Assembly (NCBI GenBank): GCA_029883975.1
Contig: JAOUIL010000005.1
Coordinates: 1-64,000 of the forward strand
DNA length: 64,000 nucleotides
Reading direction: 5' to 3'
Origin: Betaproteobacteria bacterium
GTDB lineage: Bacteria; Pseudomonadota; Gammaproteobacteria; Burkholderiales; SG8-39
The notes under the pieces are model-generated. The model did no database searches. It saw only the letters and a list, made by a program, of their open reading frames with translations, and was not told the DNA's origin. The first letter of the stretch is position 1, and each line of letters begins with the position of its first letter. Shown here one piece after another: positions 37,259-45,679 of the stretch. The position numbers and the translations under genes are program-made.

Positions 37259-38164
37259 TCAGCGGGCGGCGCGCCCCTGCAGCGCGAGCGTTCCCGAGCG
37301 ACCGGCGACCGCTCCATGGACGACGTCGTGCACCGGCAGCGAGCGCGCATCGCGCGTCGCCGCCAGCTCGCCCAGCGGGCAAATGACGTAGCCCTGGGCC
37401 GCCCACCCGTCGAGCAGGGCCTGCAGCGCGGGCAGGAGCTTCGCGCCCTCGAGCTCGGCGTGCGCCGTGAACACGTGCACCGGCTCGCGCCGCGCCGCCG
37501 TGCGCGCCAGAATGTCGCGCACCGCGTCCGACGGCGTGCCGCCGTCCACGCCCACCAGCTCGTCGAGCGTCGGCAGGGTGGTCGGCCACTGCGCGCAGGC
37601 GAACACCTCGCCGGCCATGCGCGGCCGGAAGGGGCCATCGCCGCGGGTGTCGGAGGCGCAGGCGAAGCCGCGCCGGTCGAGGAAGCGCAGGGCATGCACG
37701 TTGGTCTGCCAGCCGGCGGCGCCATGCAGGCGCGCTGCGCCGCCGAACACCGTCGCGAAGCGCGCGCTCGCCCGCTCGAGCTCCGCCTCGGTCCAGGACG
37801 CATCCGCGCCGGCGACGCCGTCCTGCCAGCGCACGTGGTCCCAGCAGTGGATGCCGACCTCGAATCCCGCGTCGCGCGCGGCGCGCATCTCGCCCGCGCA
37901 GCGCCGGCCGATGTCCGGGCCGGGCAGCAGAGTGCCGTACAGGAGCGTGCGCAACCCGTAGTGCTCGAGCACCGAGGTACGCGCGACCTTGCCGACGAAC
38001 CCGCGCCGGAAGACTCGCCGCACCGCGCGGCCCGTATGATCGGGGCCGAGCGAGAAGAGGAACGTGGCGCCGGCACGCCGGGCGCGCAGCGCCTCCGCCA
38101 GCCGCGGCACGCCCTCGCGCGTGCCGCGAAACGTGTCGACGTCGATCTTCAGCGCGAGCTTCAC
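37259..38164 (-). CDS. arnD: ArnD-like polysaccharide deacetylase (L-Ara4N pathway)
   Basis: The 301-residue NodB-homology enzyme removes the formyl group from 4-deoxy-4-formamido-L-arabinose-phosphoundecaprenol. The N-terminal K-I-D-V-D-T-F motif provides the metal and catalytic aspartates (D8, D10), and H-C-W-D-H provides the two zinc histidines. Specific features match ArnD: G-P-D-H-T-G-R-A-V-R-R and G-W-Q-T-N. The GTG start overlaps the arnA2 stop by four bases. The position among the other arn genes confirms the role. Confidence 0.92.
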   Translation of the reverse strand: MKLALKIDVDTFRGTREGVPRLAEALRARRAGATFLFSLGPDHTGRAVRRVFRRGFVGKVARTSVLEHYGLRTLLYGTLLPGPDIGRRCAGEMRAARDAGFEVGIHCWDHVRWQDGVAGADASWTEAELERASARFATVFGGAARLHGAAGWQTNVHALRFLDRRGFACASDTRGDGPFRPRMAGEVFACAQWPTTLPTLDELVGVDGGTPSDAVRDILARTAARREPVHVFTAHAELEGAKLLPALQALLDGWAAQGYVICPLGELAATRDARSLPVHDVVHGAVAGRSGTLALQGRAAR

Positions 38165-39204
38165 TCCACCAGGCTGCGCGCGTCGGCGACGTGCTCGCGG
38201 TAGCTTTCGAGGATGCGCGTGAGCGCGTCGCGCAGGCCCACGCGCGGCGCCCAGCCGAGGTCGGCGCGCGTGCCGTCGATGTTGGGCGTGCGGTTCTGCA
38301 CGTCCTGGTAGCCCGCCCCGTAGTAAGTGCCCGAGCTGGTCTCCACCAGCTTCACGCGGCCCGCGGCCTCGCGGTACTCGGCGAAGCCCGCGGCGAGCTC
38401 GAGCATCGTCTGCGCCAGCTCCTTCACCGAGCAGTTGTTCACCGGGTTGCCGATGTTGTAGATCTTGCCGTCGGCGATGCCGCCCGGGTTGTCGAGGATC
38501 TTCTGTAGCGCGTCGATGCCGTCGTCGATGAAGGTGAACGCGCGGCGCTGCGCGCCGCCGTCCACCAGCTTGATCTCCTCGCCGCGCACGATGTGGCCGA
38601 GGAACTGCGTGACCACGCGCGAGCTGCCCTCCTTGGGCGTGTTGATCGAGTCGAGGCCTGCGCCGATCCAGTTGAACGGCCGGAACAGCGTGAAGCGCAG
38701 CCCCTGCTGCTGGCCGTAGGCCCAGATGACGCGGTCCATCAATTGCTTCGCGCAGGAATAGATCCAGCGCGTCTTGTCGATCGGCCCCAGCACCAGCTCG
38801 CTCCTGTAGGGGTGGAACTCGGCGTCGCGGCTCATGCCATAGACCTCCGAGGTGGAGGGGAACACCAGCCGCTTGCCGTGCTTCACGCAGCTGCGCACGA
38901 TCGGCAGGTTGGCCTCGAAATCGAGCTCGAAGACGCGCAGCGGGTCCTTGACGTAGGTCGCGGGCGTGGCGATCGCCACCAGCGGCACCACGGTGTCGCA
39001 CTTGCGGATGTGGTACTCGATCCACTCCTTGTTGATGGTGATGTCGCCCTCGAAGAAGCGGAAGCGCTTCTCGCCGAGCAGCTCCTCGACGCGCTCGGTC
39101 TGCATGTCCATGCCGTAGACCTCCCAATCGGTCGTGGCCAGGATGCGGTGCGACAGGTGATGGCCGATGAAGCCGTTCACGCCGAGGATGAGGACGCGTT
39201 TCAT
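38161..39204 (-). CDS. arnA: UDP-glucuronic acid oxidative decarboxylase (ArnA C-terminal half as separate gene)
   Basis: The 347-residue SDR enzyme is equivalent to the C-terminal domain of E. coli ArnA, which converts UDP-glucuronic acid to the 4-keto-pentose. The Rossmann motif G-V-N-G-F-I-G is at residues 8-14, the catalytic S-T-S-E-V-Y-G near 115, and Y-S-C-A-K-Q near 150. I see no formyltransferase domain; that is encoded by the next gene upstream in the operon. The two genes overlap by four bases, so this is a split of the usual fusion, not a frameshift. A free-standing start (M-K-R-V-L-I-L-G) is clear. Confidence 0.93.
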   Translation of the reverse strand: MKRVLILGVNGFIGHHLSHRILATTDWEVYGMDMQTERVEELLGEKRFRFFEGDITINKEWIEYHIRKCDTVVPLVAIATPATYVKDPLRVFELDFEANLPIVRSCVKHGKRLVFPSTSEVYGMSRDAEFHPYRSELVLGPIDKTRWIYSCAKQLMDRVIWAYGQQQGLRFTLFRPFNWIGAGLDSINTPKEGSSRVVTQFLGHIVRGEEIKLVDGGAQRRAFTFIDDGIDALQKILDNPGGIADGKIYNIGNPVNNCSVKELAQTMLELAAGFAEYREAAGRVKLVETSSGTYYGAGYQDVQNRTPNIDGTRADLGWAPRVGLRDALTRILESYREHVADARSLVE

Positions 39205-40058
39205 GCGGGGGGGTCGACCTCCAGGAGGGCGAGCACTCTACCATCGCCGCAGTCGGCGAACCACGCGCCGCCCTCGCGGTAGGGCCCGGGCGGCCCGCCG
39301 CGCGCGCGCCGCGCCGGCTCCAGCCGCGTGCGCAGGACGCGCCGGCGCCGGCCGCGCTCCTCGGTGAAGGCGCCGGGGTAGGGCGGCGCGACCGCGCGCA
39401 CCAGATTGTGGATCTCGGCAGCGCTCCTCGACCAGTCGATGCGCCCGTCCTCGGGCCGGCGGCCACCGTGATAGCTGCCGCGCCCGAGGTCCTGCGCGCG
39501 CAGCTGTGCGGTGCCGTCCAGCAGGCGCGGCAGGCTGCGCCGCAAGACCGCTTCCGCGGCATCCGTCACGCGGCGGAACACGTCGAGCGCCGTGTCGTCC
39601 GGGCCGATGGGCACCGCCTGCTGGTCGACGATGCGGCCGGCGTCGGGCTTGTCCACCATTTCGTGCAGCGTCGCGCCGGTCTCGGTATCGCCGAGCAGCA
39701 CCGCCCAGTTCACCGGCGCGCGCCCGCGATGCCGGGGCAACAGCGAGCCGTGCATGTTGTAGGCGCCGCGCGCGGCGCGCGCGAGGATCGCCGGCGGCAG
39801 CATGCGGCGGTAGTAGAAGGAAAAGATGAAATCCGGCGCCGCGGCGCGCACCCGGCGGCCGAGCTCGTCGGCCGGCGGGTCGAGCAGCACCTCGAGCCCG
39901 CGCGCGCGCGCCAGCTGCTCTACGCTTGCGAACCAGATGCGCTCGGCGGGATCGTCGCGGTGCGTCACCACCAGGCGGACGTCGATTCGCTGGTCCAGCA
40001 GCACCTGCAGGCAGCGCGCGCCCACGTCGTGGTAGGCGAACGCCACCGCCGAGCTCAA
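39201..40058 (-). CDS. arnA: UDP-Ara4N formyltransferase (ArnA N-terminal half as separate gene)
   Basis: The 285-residue protein is equivalent to the N-terminal ArnA domain, which transfers formyl from N10-formyltetrahydrofolate to the 4-amino group of UDP-L-Ara4N. The pattern V-A-F-A-Y-H-D-V-G, I-F-S-F-Y-Y-R-R-M-L, N-M-H-G-S-L-L-P-R-H-R-G-R-A-P-V-N-W and the D-A-G-R-I-V-D-Q run is the formyltransferase core, with N-x-H-x9-D catalytic residues. The start is a TTG overlapping the arnC stop (TTGA); a GTG at 40046 is an alternative. Coupled translation with its partner likely favours complex formation. Confidence 0.92.
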   Translation of the reverse strand: MSSAVAFAYHDVGARCLQVLLDQRIDVRLVVTHRDDPAERIWFASVEQLARARGLEVLLDPPADELGRRVRAAAPDFIFSFYYRRMLPPAILARAARGAYNMHGSLLPRHRGRAPVNWAVLLGDTETGATLHEMVDKPDAGRIVDQQAVPIGPDDTALDVFRRVTDAAEAVLRRSLPRLLDGTAQLRAQDLGRGSYHGGRRPEDGRIDWSRSAAEIHNLVRAVAPPYPGAFTEERGRRRRVLRTRLEPARRARGGPPGPYREGGAWFADCGDGRVLALLEVDPPA

Positions 40059-41005
40059 TCGCGCTTCTCCAGCACCGCGCCCACCAGGTAGCGCGGACGC
40101 CCGCGCACCTGCTCGTGGATGCGGCCGACGTATTCGCCCACCAGCCCGATGCCGAACAGGGTGAGGCCCATCAGGAAGAATTCCAGGACGTCGCGATCCC
40201 AAAGCGCCTCGTAGAACGACGACCAGGAGCCGCCCGCGAGCAGTCGCACGCTCAGGACCACCACATACAGCACGATCGAGCCGATCGCCACCAGCATGCC
40301 GAGCAAGGAAAACAGCTGCAGCGGCACGAGCGAGAAGCTGGTCACCAGGTCGAAATTCAGGCGCACCAGCCGGTAGAGCGAGTACTTGGTGGCGCCGGCG
40401 GCGCGCGGCTCGTGCGCCACCTCGATCTCCGTGGCGCGGCGCGCGTACAAGTGGGCGAGCGCCGGGATGAACGTGCTGTGCTCGTTCGAGTGCAGGATGG
40501 CGTCGACGACCGGGCGCCCGTAGGCGCGCAGCATGCAGCCCTGGTCGGTCATGCGGATGCTGGTGATGCGCTCGCGCAGCCGGTTCATCGTGCGCGAGGC
40601 GATGCGCCGGAAGGCGCTGTCCTCGCGCGTGCGCCGGTAGGTGCCGACGTAGTCGTGCCCCTCGTCCATCTTGTCGAGCAGGCGCGCGATCTCCTCCGGC
40701 GGGTTCTGCAGGTCGGCGTCCAGGGTGACCACGATCTCGCCGCGCGCGCGCTCGAAGCCCGCCACGATCGCCATGTGCTGGCCGAAGTTCGCGGCGAGGT
40801 ACACCACGCGCGTCACGTCCGGCCGGCGCTCGAACTGCTCGCGCAGCAGCGACGCCGAGCGATCGCGGCTGCCGTCGTCGATGAAGATCAGCTCGTAGGG
40901 CTGGCCCAGCGCGTCGAGCGCCGGGTACAGCCGCGCGAACAGCGCCGGCAGGCCCTGCTCCTCGTCGTAGACCGGGACGACGACCGAGACGCGCGGCGCG
41001 CTCAT
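40055..41005 (-). CDS. arnC: Undecaprenyl-phosphate 4-deoxy-4-formamido-L-arabinose transferase
   Basis: The 316-residue GT2 glycosyltransferase moves the formylated sugar from UDP to undecaprenyl phosphate at the inner membrane. The N-terminal catalytic domain contains V-S-V-V-V-P-V-Y-D-E-E-Q-G-L, F-I-D-D-G-S-R-D-R-S, and D-A-D-L-Q-N-P-P-E-E. Two C-terminal membrane helices follow (about 230-290). M-T-D-Q-G-C-M-L-R-A-Y and H-E-P-R-A-A-G-x-T-K-Y-S are specific to ArnC-like enzymes. The ATG overlaps the arnB stop by four bases. Confidence 0.93.
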   Translation of the reverse strand: MSAPRVSVVVPVYDEEQGLPALFARLYPALDALGQPYELIFIDDGSRDRSASLLREQFERRPDVTRVVYLAANFGQHMAIVAGFERARGEIVVTLDADLQNPPEEIARLLDKMDEGHDYVGTYRRTREDSAFRRIASRTMNRLRERITSIRMTDQGCMLRAYGRPVVDAILHSNEHSTFIPALAHLYARRATEIEVAHEPRAAGATKYSLYRLVRLNFDLVTSFSLVPLQLFSLLGMLVAIGSIVLYVVVLSVRLLAGGSWSSFYEALWDRDVLEFFLMGLTLFGIGLVGEYVGRIHEQVRGRPRYLVGAVLEKRD

Positions 41006-42105
41006 GCGAGCGCCTGCCGGGCCGCCGCGCAGACGCGCTCGACGTCGTCGTCGTGCATCGCGGGAAAAAGAGGCAGCGTGACGATGGCGCGGCCGATGCG
41101 CTCGGCATGCGGGAACTGGCCTTCGCGCCAGCCGCGCGCCCGATACAGGGCGAACAGGTGCATCGCGGGGTAGTGTACCCCGACCGCGATGCCGAGTTCG
41201 CGCATGCGGGCGATGAAGCGGGCGCGCGACGCGTGCGGCGGCAGCACCACCTGGAACATGTGCCAGTTCGCGTTCTCGAAGTCCTCGACCGGCAGCTCGC
41301 AGCCGAGCGCGCGATCCCAGCATTGGAAATACAGGCGCGCAAGGGCGCGCCGGCGAGCGGTGAACTCGGCCAGCCGCTCGAGCTGTCCCAGGCCGATGCG
41401 CGCCGCGATGTCGGTCAGGTTCCACTTGCCGCCGAGGACGTCCACTTCCATGCCGTCCTCGCCGCTGCGCGCCACGCCCTGCAGGCGCAGCTTCTCGCAG
41501 GCCGGCGCGAGCGCCGGGTCCGGCAGCACGAGCGCGCCGCCTTCGCCGGTGGTGATGTTCTTGTTGGCATGGAAGCTGAACGCGACGAAGTCGCCGCTCG
41601 CGCCGATCGGGCGGCCGCGCCAGCGCGCGCCGAAGGACTGCGCGGCGTCCTCGACCACGCGCAGGCCGCGGCGGCGCGCGAGCTCGTCCAGCGCGTCGCG
41701 GTCCACGGGCAGGCCCGCGAGATCCACGGGGATGAGCGCGCGCGTGACGGGCGTCACCGCCGCATCCGCCAGCGCGAGGTCGATGTTGCGCGTGCGCGGA
41801 TCGACGTCCACGAACACTGGGCGCGCGCCGACTTCGAGCACGACGTTGGCAGTCGCCACCCAGGAAAGCGGCGTGGTGATCACCTCGTCTCCCGCGCCGA
41901 TGCCGGCGAGTCGCAGGCCCACTTCCAGCGCCGCGGTGCCCGAGCAGAAGGCGCGCACCTCGCGCCCGCCGCAGTGGCGCGAAAGCGCCGCTTCGAAGGC
42001 CTTCACCTGGGGCCCGGACGTGATCCAGCCCGAGCGCAGCACCTCTGCCACGCCCGCGATCGTCGCCTCGTCGATCGACGGTCGGGTGAAGGGCAGCAAG
42101 GCCAT
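41002..42105 (-). CDS. arnB: UDP-4-amino-4-deoxy-L-arabinose aminotransferase
   Basis: The 367-residue PLP-dependent enzyme of the DegT/DnrJ/EryC1/StrS family converts UDP-4-keto-pentose to UDP-L-Ara4N using glutamate. The start L-P-F-T-R-P-S-I-D, the phosphate-binding S-G-T-A-A-L-E and the lysine K182 in F-S-F-H-A-N-K-N-I-T-T-G-E-G-G (Schiff-base residue) match ArnB closely. I chose ATG 42105 rather than the longer upstream frame, which lies in the flippase gene. Confidence 0.93.
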   Translation of the reverse strand: MALLPFTRPSIDEATIAGVAEVLRSGWITSGPQVKAFEAALSRHCGGREVRAFCSGTAALEVGLRLAGIGAGDEVITTPLSWVATANVVLEVGARPVFVDVDPRTRNIDLALADAAVTPVTRALIPVDLAGLPVDRDALDELARRRGLRVVEDAAQSFGARWRGRPIGASGDFVAFSFHANKNITTGEGGALVLPDPALAPACEKLRLQGVARSGEDGMEVDVLGGKWNLTDIAARIGLGQLERLAEFTARRRALARLYFQCWDRALGCELPVEDFENANWHMFQVVLPPHASRARFIARMRELGIAVGVHYPAMHLFALYRARGWREGQFPHAERIGRAIVTLPLFPAMHDDDVERVCAAARQALA

Positions 42106-42476
42106 CAACTGCGCGCGACGAGGAACACGCCCACGACGATGAAGCCGATGCCGGCCGCGCGCAGCGCGGTGACCGATTCGCCGAACAGGTACCAGGCGGC
42201 GACAGCGTTGACCACGTAGCCGATCGAGAGCATGGGATAGGCGACGCTCACCTCGACGCGCGACAGCGCCATGATCCACACCACCAGGCTCACCACGTAG
42301 CAGGCCACGCCGGAAACGATGTGCGGCTCGAGCGCGAGGCGAAGGCCCACCGGCACGAGGTTGCCGGCGGAGAACTCGAAGTGTCCCACGGCGTTGGTGC
42401 CCGCCTTGAGCAGCAGCTGCGCCGCGGCATTGAGCAGCACGCCGGCGAGAATCAGGGCGAAGCTGAGCGCGCTCAC
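42105..42476 (-). CDS. SMR/EamA-like small membrane protein, putative Ara4N-lipid flippase subunit
   Basis: The 123-residue protein has four predicted membrane helices, beginning L-I-L-A-G-V-L-L-N-A-A-A-Q-L-L-L-K-A-G, a motif shared with the small multidrug resistance family and with ArnE/ArnF. In the pathway, ArnE and ArnF flip Ara4N-undecaprenyl phosphate across the inner membrane. Only one such gene is present here, so it may act as a homodimer. Its stop and the arnB start share one base; arnT ends four bases into its start. Confidence 0.83.
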   Translation of the reverse strand: MSALSFALILAGVLLNAAAQLLLKAGTNAVGHFEFSAGNLVPVGLRLALEPHIVSGVACYVVSLVVWIMALSRVEVSVAYPMLSIGYVVNAVAAWYLFGESVTALRAAGIGFIVVGVFLVARS

Positions 42477-44098
42477 GGCTTGCAGGCAATCAGGTAGCGC
42501 GGGCTCTCGGCCAGCACGCGCGCCTCCAGCCCGTGGGCGGCGCGGAGCGCCGCGAACTCGGCGGGCTCGAAGGCGGCGCAGGCGGCGCGCTCGCGGCGCC
42601 AGGCGGCGGCGAAGTCCTCGAGCCGGGCGATGGCCTTGTCGGGCTCCCAGCCGATCGCCGCGCCCAGCTCGTCGGTGATGCCCACCATGGTCACGGTCCT
42701 ACCCAGATAGAACGGCAACGAGTGATCGTAATGGCGGACGGCGTAGAAGGGCGCATCGACGCTGAGCCCGGGCCGAGCCTGCTCGACCGCATGATACGCG
42801 GAATACTGCGGCGACAGGCTGCCGTGGCCGAGCAGCCCGAGCTGGGCAAAGGCGAGGCCGCTCGCGGCGAGCACGAGCACCGAGGCGAGCGCGCGGCCGC
42901 GCCAAGCAAGCCACGTCGCGGTGAGCGCGAGCGCGGCGAGCGCCGCGCCGGCGGCGATCAGCCAGGGCCGGTACGGCGCGGGCAGGGCGGAGACCGCGCC
43001 CGCGGCCAGCGCGGCGAGCACGCCCGCGCCGAGCAGCGCGGCGAGAGCGCCCTGCGCGACGAGCAGGCGGCGCGAGGCGCGTGCCAGGTGCGCCGCGATC
43101 AGCACCGCCAGCGCGGGGAACACCGGCAGGATGTAGGGCGGCAGCTTGGAGCCGGAGGCCGAGAAGAACAGGAAGACCACGCCGCACCAGGCGAGCAGGA
43201 AGCGCAGCGGCTTGAAGCGCGCAGGCTCCGCGCGGCGCGCCGCCTGCCAGAGCGCGGCGGGCAGCGACAACGCCCAGGGCATCGCGCCCGCGACCAGGAC
43301 CGGCACGAAGTACCAAAGCGGCCCCGCGCGCCCGTGCTGCGTGCTGAGGAAGCGGTCAAGGTGCTCGTGCACGAAGAAGTAGCGCGCGAATTCGGCGTTG
43401 GCCGCGGACACCGCGATGAACCACGGCGCGGCGATGGCGAGGAACAGCGCCATGCCTGGCAGCACATGCAGGCGGCGCAGCAACGCCGCGTCGCGCTGCC
43501 AGGCGGCGTAGCCGAGGACAGCGGCCGCGGGCAGCACGATGCCGATCATGCCCTTGGACAGCAGCGCGCAGGCCATCGCCGCCCAGGCCACCAGCATCCA
43601 GCGGCGCCGATCACGCCCGGGCGTGTCGTCGAGCTGCGCAAAGACGAACGCGCACACGGCGAGCCAGAGGAACAGCGACACGCCCATGTCCAGGGTCAGC
43701 ACTTGGCCGCAGAGCGCGTAGAGGACGCTGCCCGCCAGCACCGCCGCGGCGTACAGGCCGCCCGTGCCGCCCAGCAGCCGCCGGCCCGTGTAGTACGCAA
43801 GCAGCACGCCGAGGAACCCGGTCAGCGCCGTCCACAGGCGCGCGCTCCACTCGGTGACGCCGAGCGCGGCATAGGTGGCGGCCGTTGCCCAGTACTGCAG
43901 CGGCGGCTTCTCGAAGTACTTGAATCCGTTCAGGCGCGGCGTCAGCCAGTCGCCGCTCGCCACCATCTCCCGCGGGATTTCCGCGTAGCGGCCCTCGTCG
44001 GCCTTGATGATTCTGCGCTCGCCGAGCAGCCCGAACCAGGCGACGGCGAACGCCAGCGCCAGCGCGAGCAGGGCGCCGCGCCGCGGCGCGCCGGTCAA
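42473..44098 (-). CDS. arnT: ArnT-like lipid A Ara4N transferase (GT83/PMT2 family)
   Basis: The 541-residue polytopic membrane enzyme transfers L-Ara4N from the lipid carrier to lipid A phosphates on the periplasmic side. The first loop motif D-E-G-R-Y-A-E-I-P-R-E-M-V-A-S-G-D-W and the following F-K-Y-F-E-K-P-P-L-Q-Y-W are the GT-C signature. About a dozen hydrophobic segments follow. The C-terminal ~100 residues form a soluble periplasmic domain. Modification lowers lipid A charge and gives resistance to cationic peptides in other bacteria. Confidence 0.9.
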   Translation of the reverse strand: MTGAPRRGALLALALAFAVAWFGLLGERRIIKADEGRYAEIPREMVASGDWLTPRLNGFKYFEKPPLQYWATAATYAALGVTEWSARLWTALTGFLGVLLAYYTGRRLLGGTGGLYAAAVLAGSVLYALCGQVLTLDMGVSLFLWLAVCAFVFAQLDDTPGRDRRRWMLVAWAAMACALLSKGMIGIVLPAAAVLGYAAWQRDAALLRRLHVLPGMALFLAIAAPWFIAVSAANAEFARYFFVHEHLDRFLSTQHGRAGPLWYFVPVLVAGAMPWALSLPAALWQAARRAEPARFKPLRFLLAWCGVVFLFFSASGSKLPPYILPVFPALAVLIAAHLARASRRLLVAQGALAALLGAGVLAALAAGAVSALPAPYRPWLIAAGAALAALALTATWLAWRGRALASVLVLAASGLAFAQLGLLGHGSLSPQYSAYHAVEQARPGLSVDAPFYAVRHYDHSLPFYLGRTVTMVGITDELGAAIGWEPDKAIARLEDFAAAWRRERAACAAFEPAEFAALRAAHGLEARVLAESPRYLIACKP

Positions 44099-44463
44099 CC
44101 GAGCACCAGCGCGGCGGCCACCACGCGCTCTTCGGCGACCAGGATGTTGTAGGTGCGGCAGGCCGCCTGCGTATCCATGGCCTCCAGGCCGATGCCCGCG
44201 GCGGTGAGCGCAGCGGTGATCGACGCATGCGGAAAGCGCAGCCGCGCGCCGGTGCCGAGCAGCACCACCTCGGGCCGCAGCGCGGCGAGCGACGCGAAGT
44301 GCTCCGCGGCCAGCGCCTCGAAGCGGGGGACCGGCCAGGCCAGGATGCGCTCGGCGAGCACGATCAGGCTCGCCTCGTGGCGCACGGCGTTCACCATCAC
44401 GTAGCCCTCGCCGTAGCCGGTGAAGGCGTTGCGCCGCGAGGGGGCGGAGGCGTGGAGTTTCAC
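44095..44463 (-). CDS. Mth938-domain protein (DUF498)
   Basis: The 122-residue protein has the Mth938/NDUFAF3-like fold pattern: a G-E-G-Y-V-M-V-N motif early and [13 protein letters not shown] near the middle, then I-G-L-E-A-M-D-T[10 protein letters not shown] near the end. The role in bacteria is unknown. It is the first gene of the arn operon, and its stop overlaps the arnT start by four bases. A GTG at 44463 is chosen because a -10-like TAGAAT ends seven bases upstream; the frame remains open further upstream, but that part lies in alaC. Confidence 0.87.
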   Translation of the reverse strand: MKLHASAPSRRNAFTGYGEGYVMVNAVRHEASLIVLAERILAWPVPRFEALAAEHFASLAALRPEVVLLGTGARLRFPHASITAALTAAGIGLEAMDTQAACRTYNILVAEERVVAAALVLG

Positions 44464-44466
44464 TGC

Positions 44467-44476
44467 TAGAATTCTA
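44467..44476. promoter_or_regulatory. Symmetric -10 element (TAGAATTCTA) for divergent transcripts
   Basis: The ten-base palindrome contains TAGAAT on both strands. On the plus strand it ends ten bases before the alaC ATG; on the minus strand it ends seven bases before the GTG of the Mth938 gene. Only 19 bases separate the two start codons. One element could therefore serve both genes, each with almost no leader. No strong -35 is visible either side. Confidence 0.55.
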
Positions 44477-44482
44477 TCCACA

Positions 44483-45679
44483 ATGCGAGAGTTCGCGAGG
44501 ATCCAGCGCCTCCCGCCGTACGTCTTCAACATCACCAACGAGCTGAAGATGGCGGCCCGCCGCCGCGGCGAGGACATCATCGACCTGTCGATGGGCAACC
44601 CCGACGGGCCGACGCCCCGGCACATCGTCGACAAGCTGGTCGAGGCCGCGCAGCGCCAGGACACCCACGGCTACTCGGTGTCCAAGGGCATCCCGCGACT
44701 GAGAAAGGCGGTCTGCGACTGGTACCAGCGGCGCTACGCGGTCGAGTTCGACCCGGAGCGCGAGGCCATCGTCACCATCGGCTCGAAGGAAGGCCTCGCG
44801 CACCTGATGCTCGCCACGCTCGATCGCGGCGACACGGTGCTGGTGCCCAATCCCTCGTACCCGATCCACATCTACGGCGCGATCATCGCCGGCGCCGACA
44901 TCCGCTCGGTGCGCATGACCCCGGGCGTGGACTTCATCGCCGAGGTGGAGCGCGCGATCCGCGAGCTCTTTCCCAAGCCGAAGATGCTGATCCTGGGATT
45001 CCCGTCGAACCCCACGGCCAAGTGCGTCGAGCTCGAGTTCTTCGAGCGCGTGGTGGCGCTGGCGCGCGAGCACGACATCATGGTGGTGCACGACCTCGCC
45101 TACGCCGACATCGTGTTCGACGGCTGGAAGGCGCCGTCGATCATGCAGGTGCCGGGCGCGCGCGACGTGGCGGTCGAGTTCTTCACCATGTCCAAGAGCT
45201 ACAACATGGCCGGCTGGCGCATCGGCTTCATGGTCGGCAACCGGGACCTGGTGCACGCGCTGGCGCGCATCAAGAGCTACCACGACTACGGCACGTTCAC
45301 GCCGATCCAGGTGGCCTCGATCGTCGCGCTCGAGGGGCCGCAGGACTGCGTGGAAGAGGTGCGCGCCACCTACCAGCGGCGGCGCGACGTGATGGTGAAG
45401 GGGCTGCACGACATCGGCTGGATGGTGGAGAACCCGAAGGCCTCGATGTACGTCTGGGCGAAGATCCCGGACTACTACGCGAAGATGGGCTCGATCGAGT
45501 TCACCCGGCACCTGCTCGAGCAGGCCAAGATCGCGGTGGCGCCGGGCGTCGGCTTCGGCGACTACGGCGACGACCACGTGAGGATCGCGCTCATCGAGAA
45601 CGAGAACCGCCTGCGCCAGGCGCTGCGCGGCGTGCGCGACATGTTGAAGAAGGACGGGTTGTTGCGCGGAGCGGCGTGA
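44483..45679 (+). CDS. alaC: Alanine-type aminotransferase (AlaC-like)
   Basis: The 398-residue class I/II PLP-dependent aminotransferase is of the AlaC (glutamate-pyruvate) group. The opening [22 protein letters not shown] and [10 protein letters not shown] are typical. The PLP lysine sits in [16 protein letters not shown]. Its place before hom and thrC is common in Betaproteobacteria. The ATG at 44483 has no ribosome site. Its stop overlaps the hom start by one base. Confidence 0.93.
   Translation: MREFARIQRLPPYVFNITNELKMAARRRGEDIIDLSMGNPDGPTPRHIVDKLVEAAQRQDTHGYSVSKGIPRLRKAVCDWYQRRYAVEFDPEREAIVTIGSKEGLAHLMLATLDRGDTVLVPNPSYPIHIYGAIIAGADIRSVRMTPGVDFIAEVERAIRELFPKPKMLILGFPSNPTAKCVELEFFERVVALAREHDIMVVHDLAYADIVFDGWKAPSIMQVPGARDVAVEFFTMSKSYNMAGWRIGFMVGNRDLVHALARIKSYHDYGTFTPIQVASIVALEGPQDCVEEVRATYQRRRDVMVKGLHDIGWMVENPKASMYVWAKIPDYYAKMGSIEFTRHLLEQAKIAVAPGVGFGDYGDDHVRIALIENENRLRQALRGVRDMLKKDGLLRGAA

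Noticed and set aside
38161-40058. A frameshift that broke a fused arnA gene.
   Set aside because: Each half has complete domains and its own start, and the four-base overlap is the same as for the other arn genes. A genuine split is more likely.
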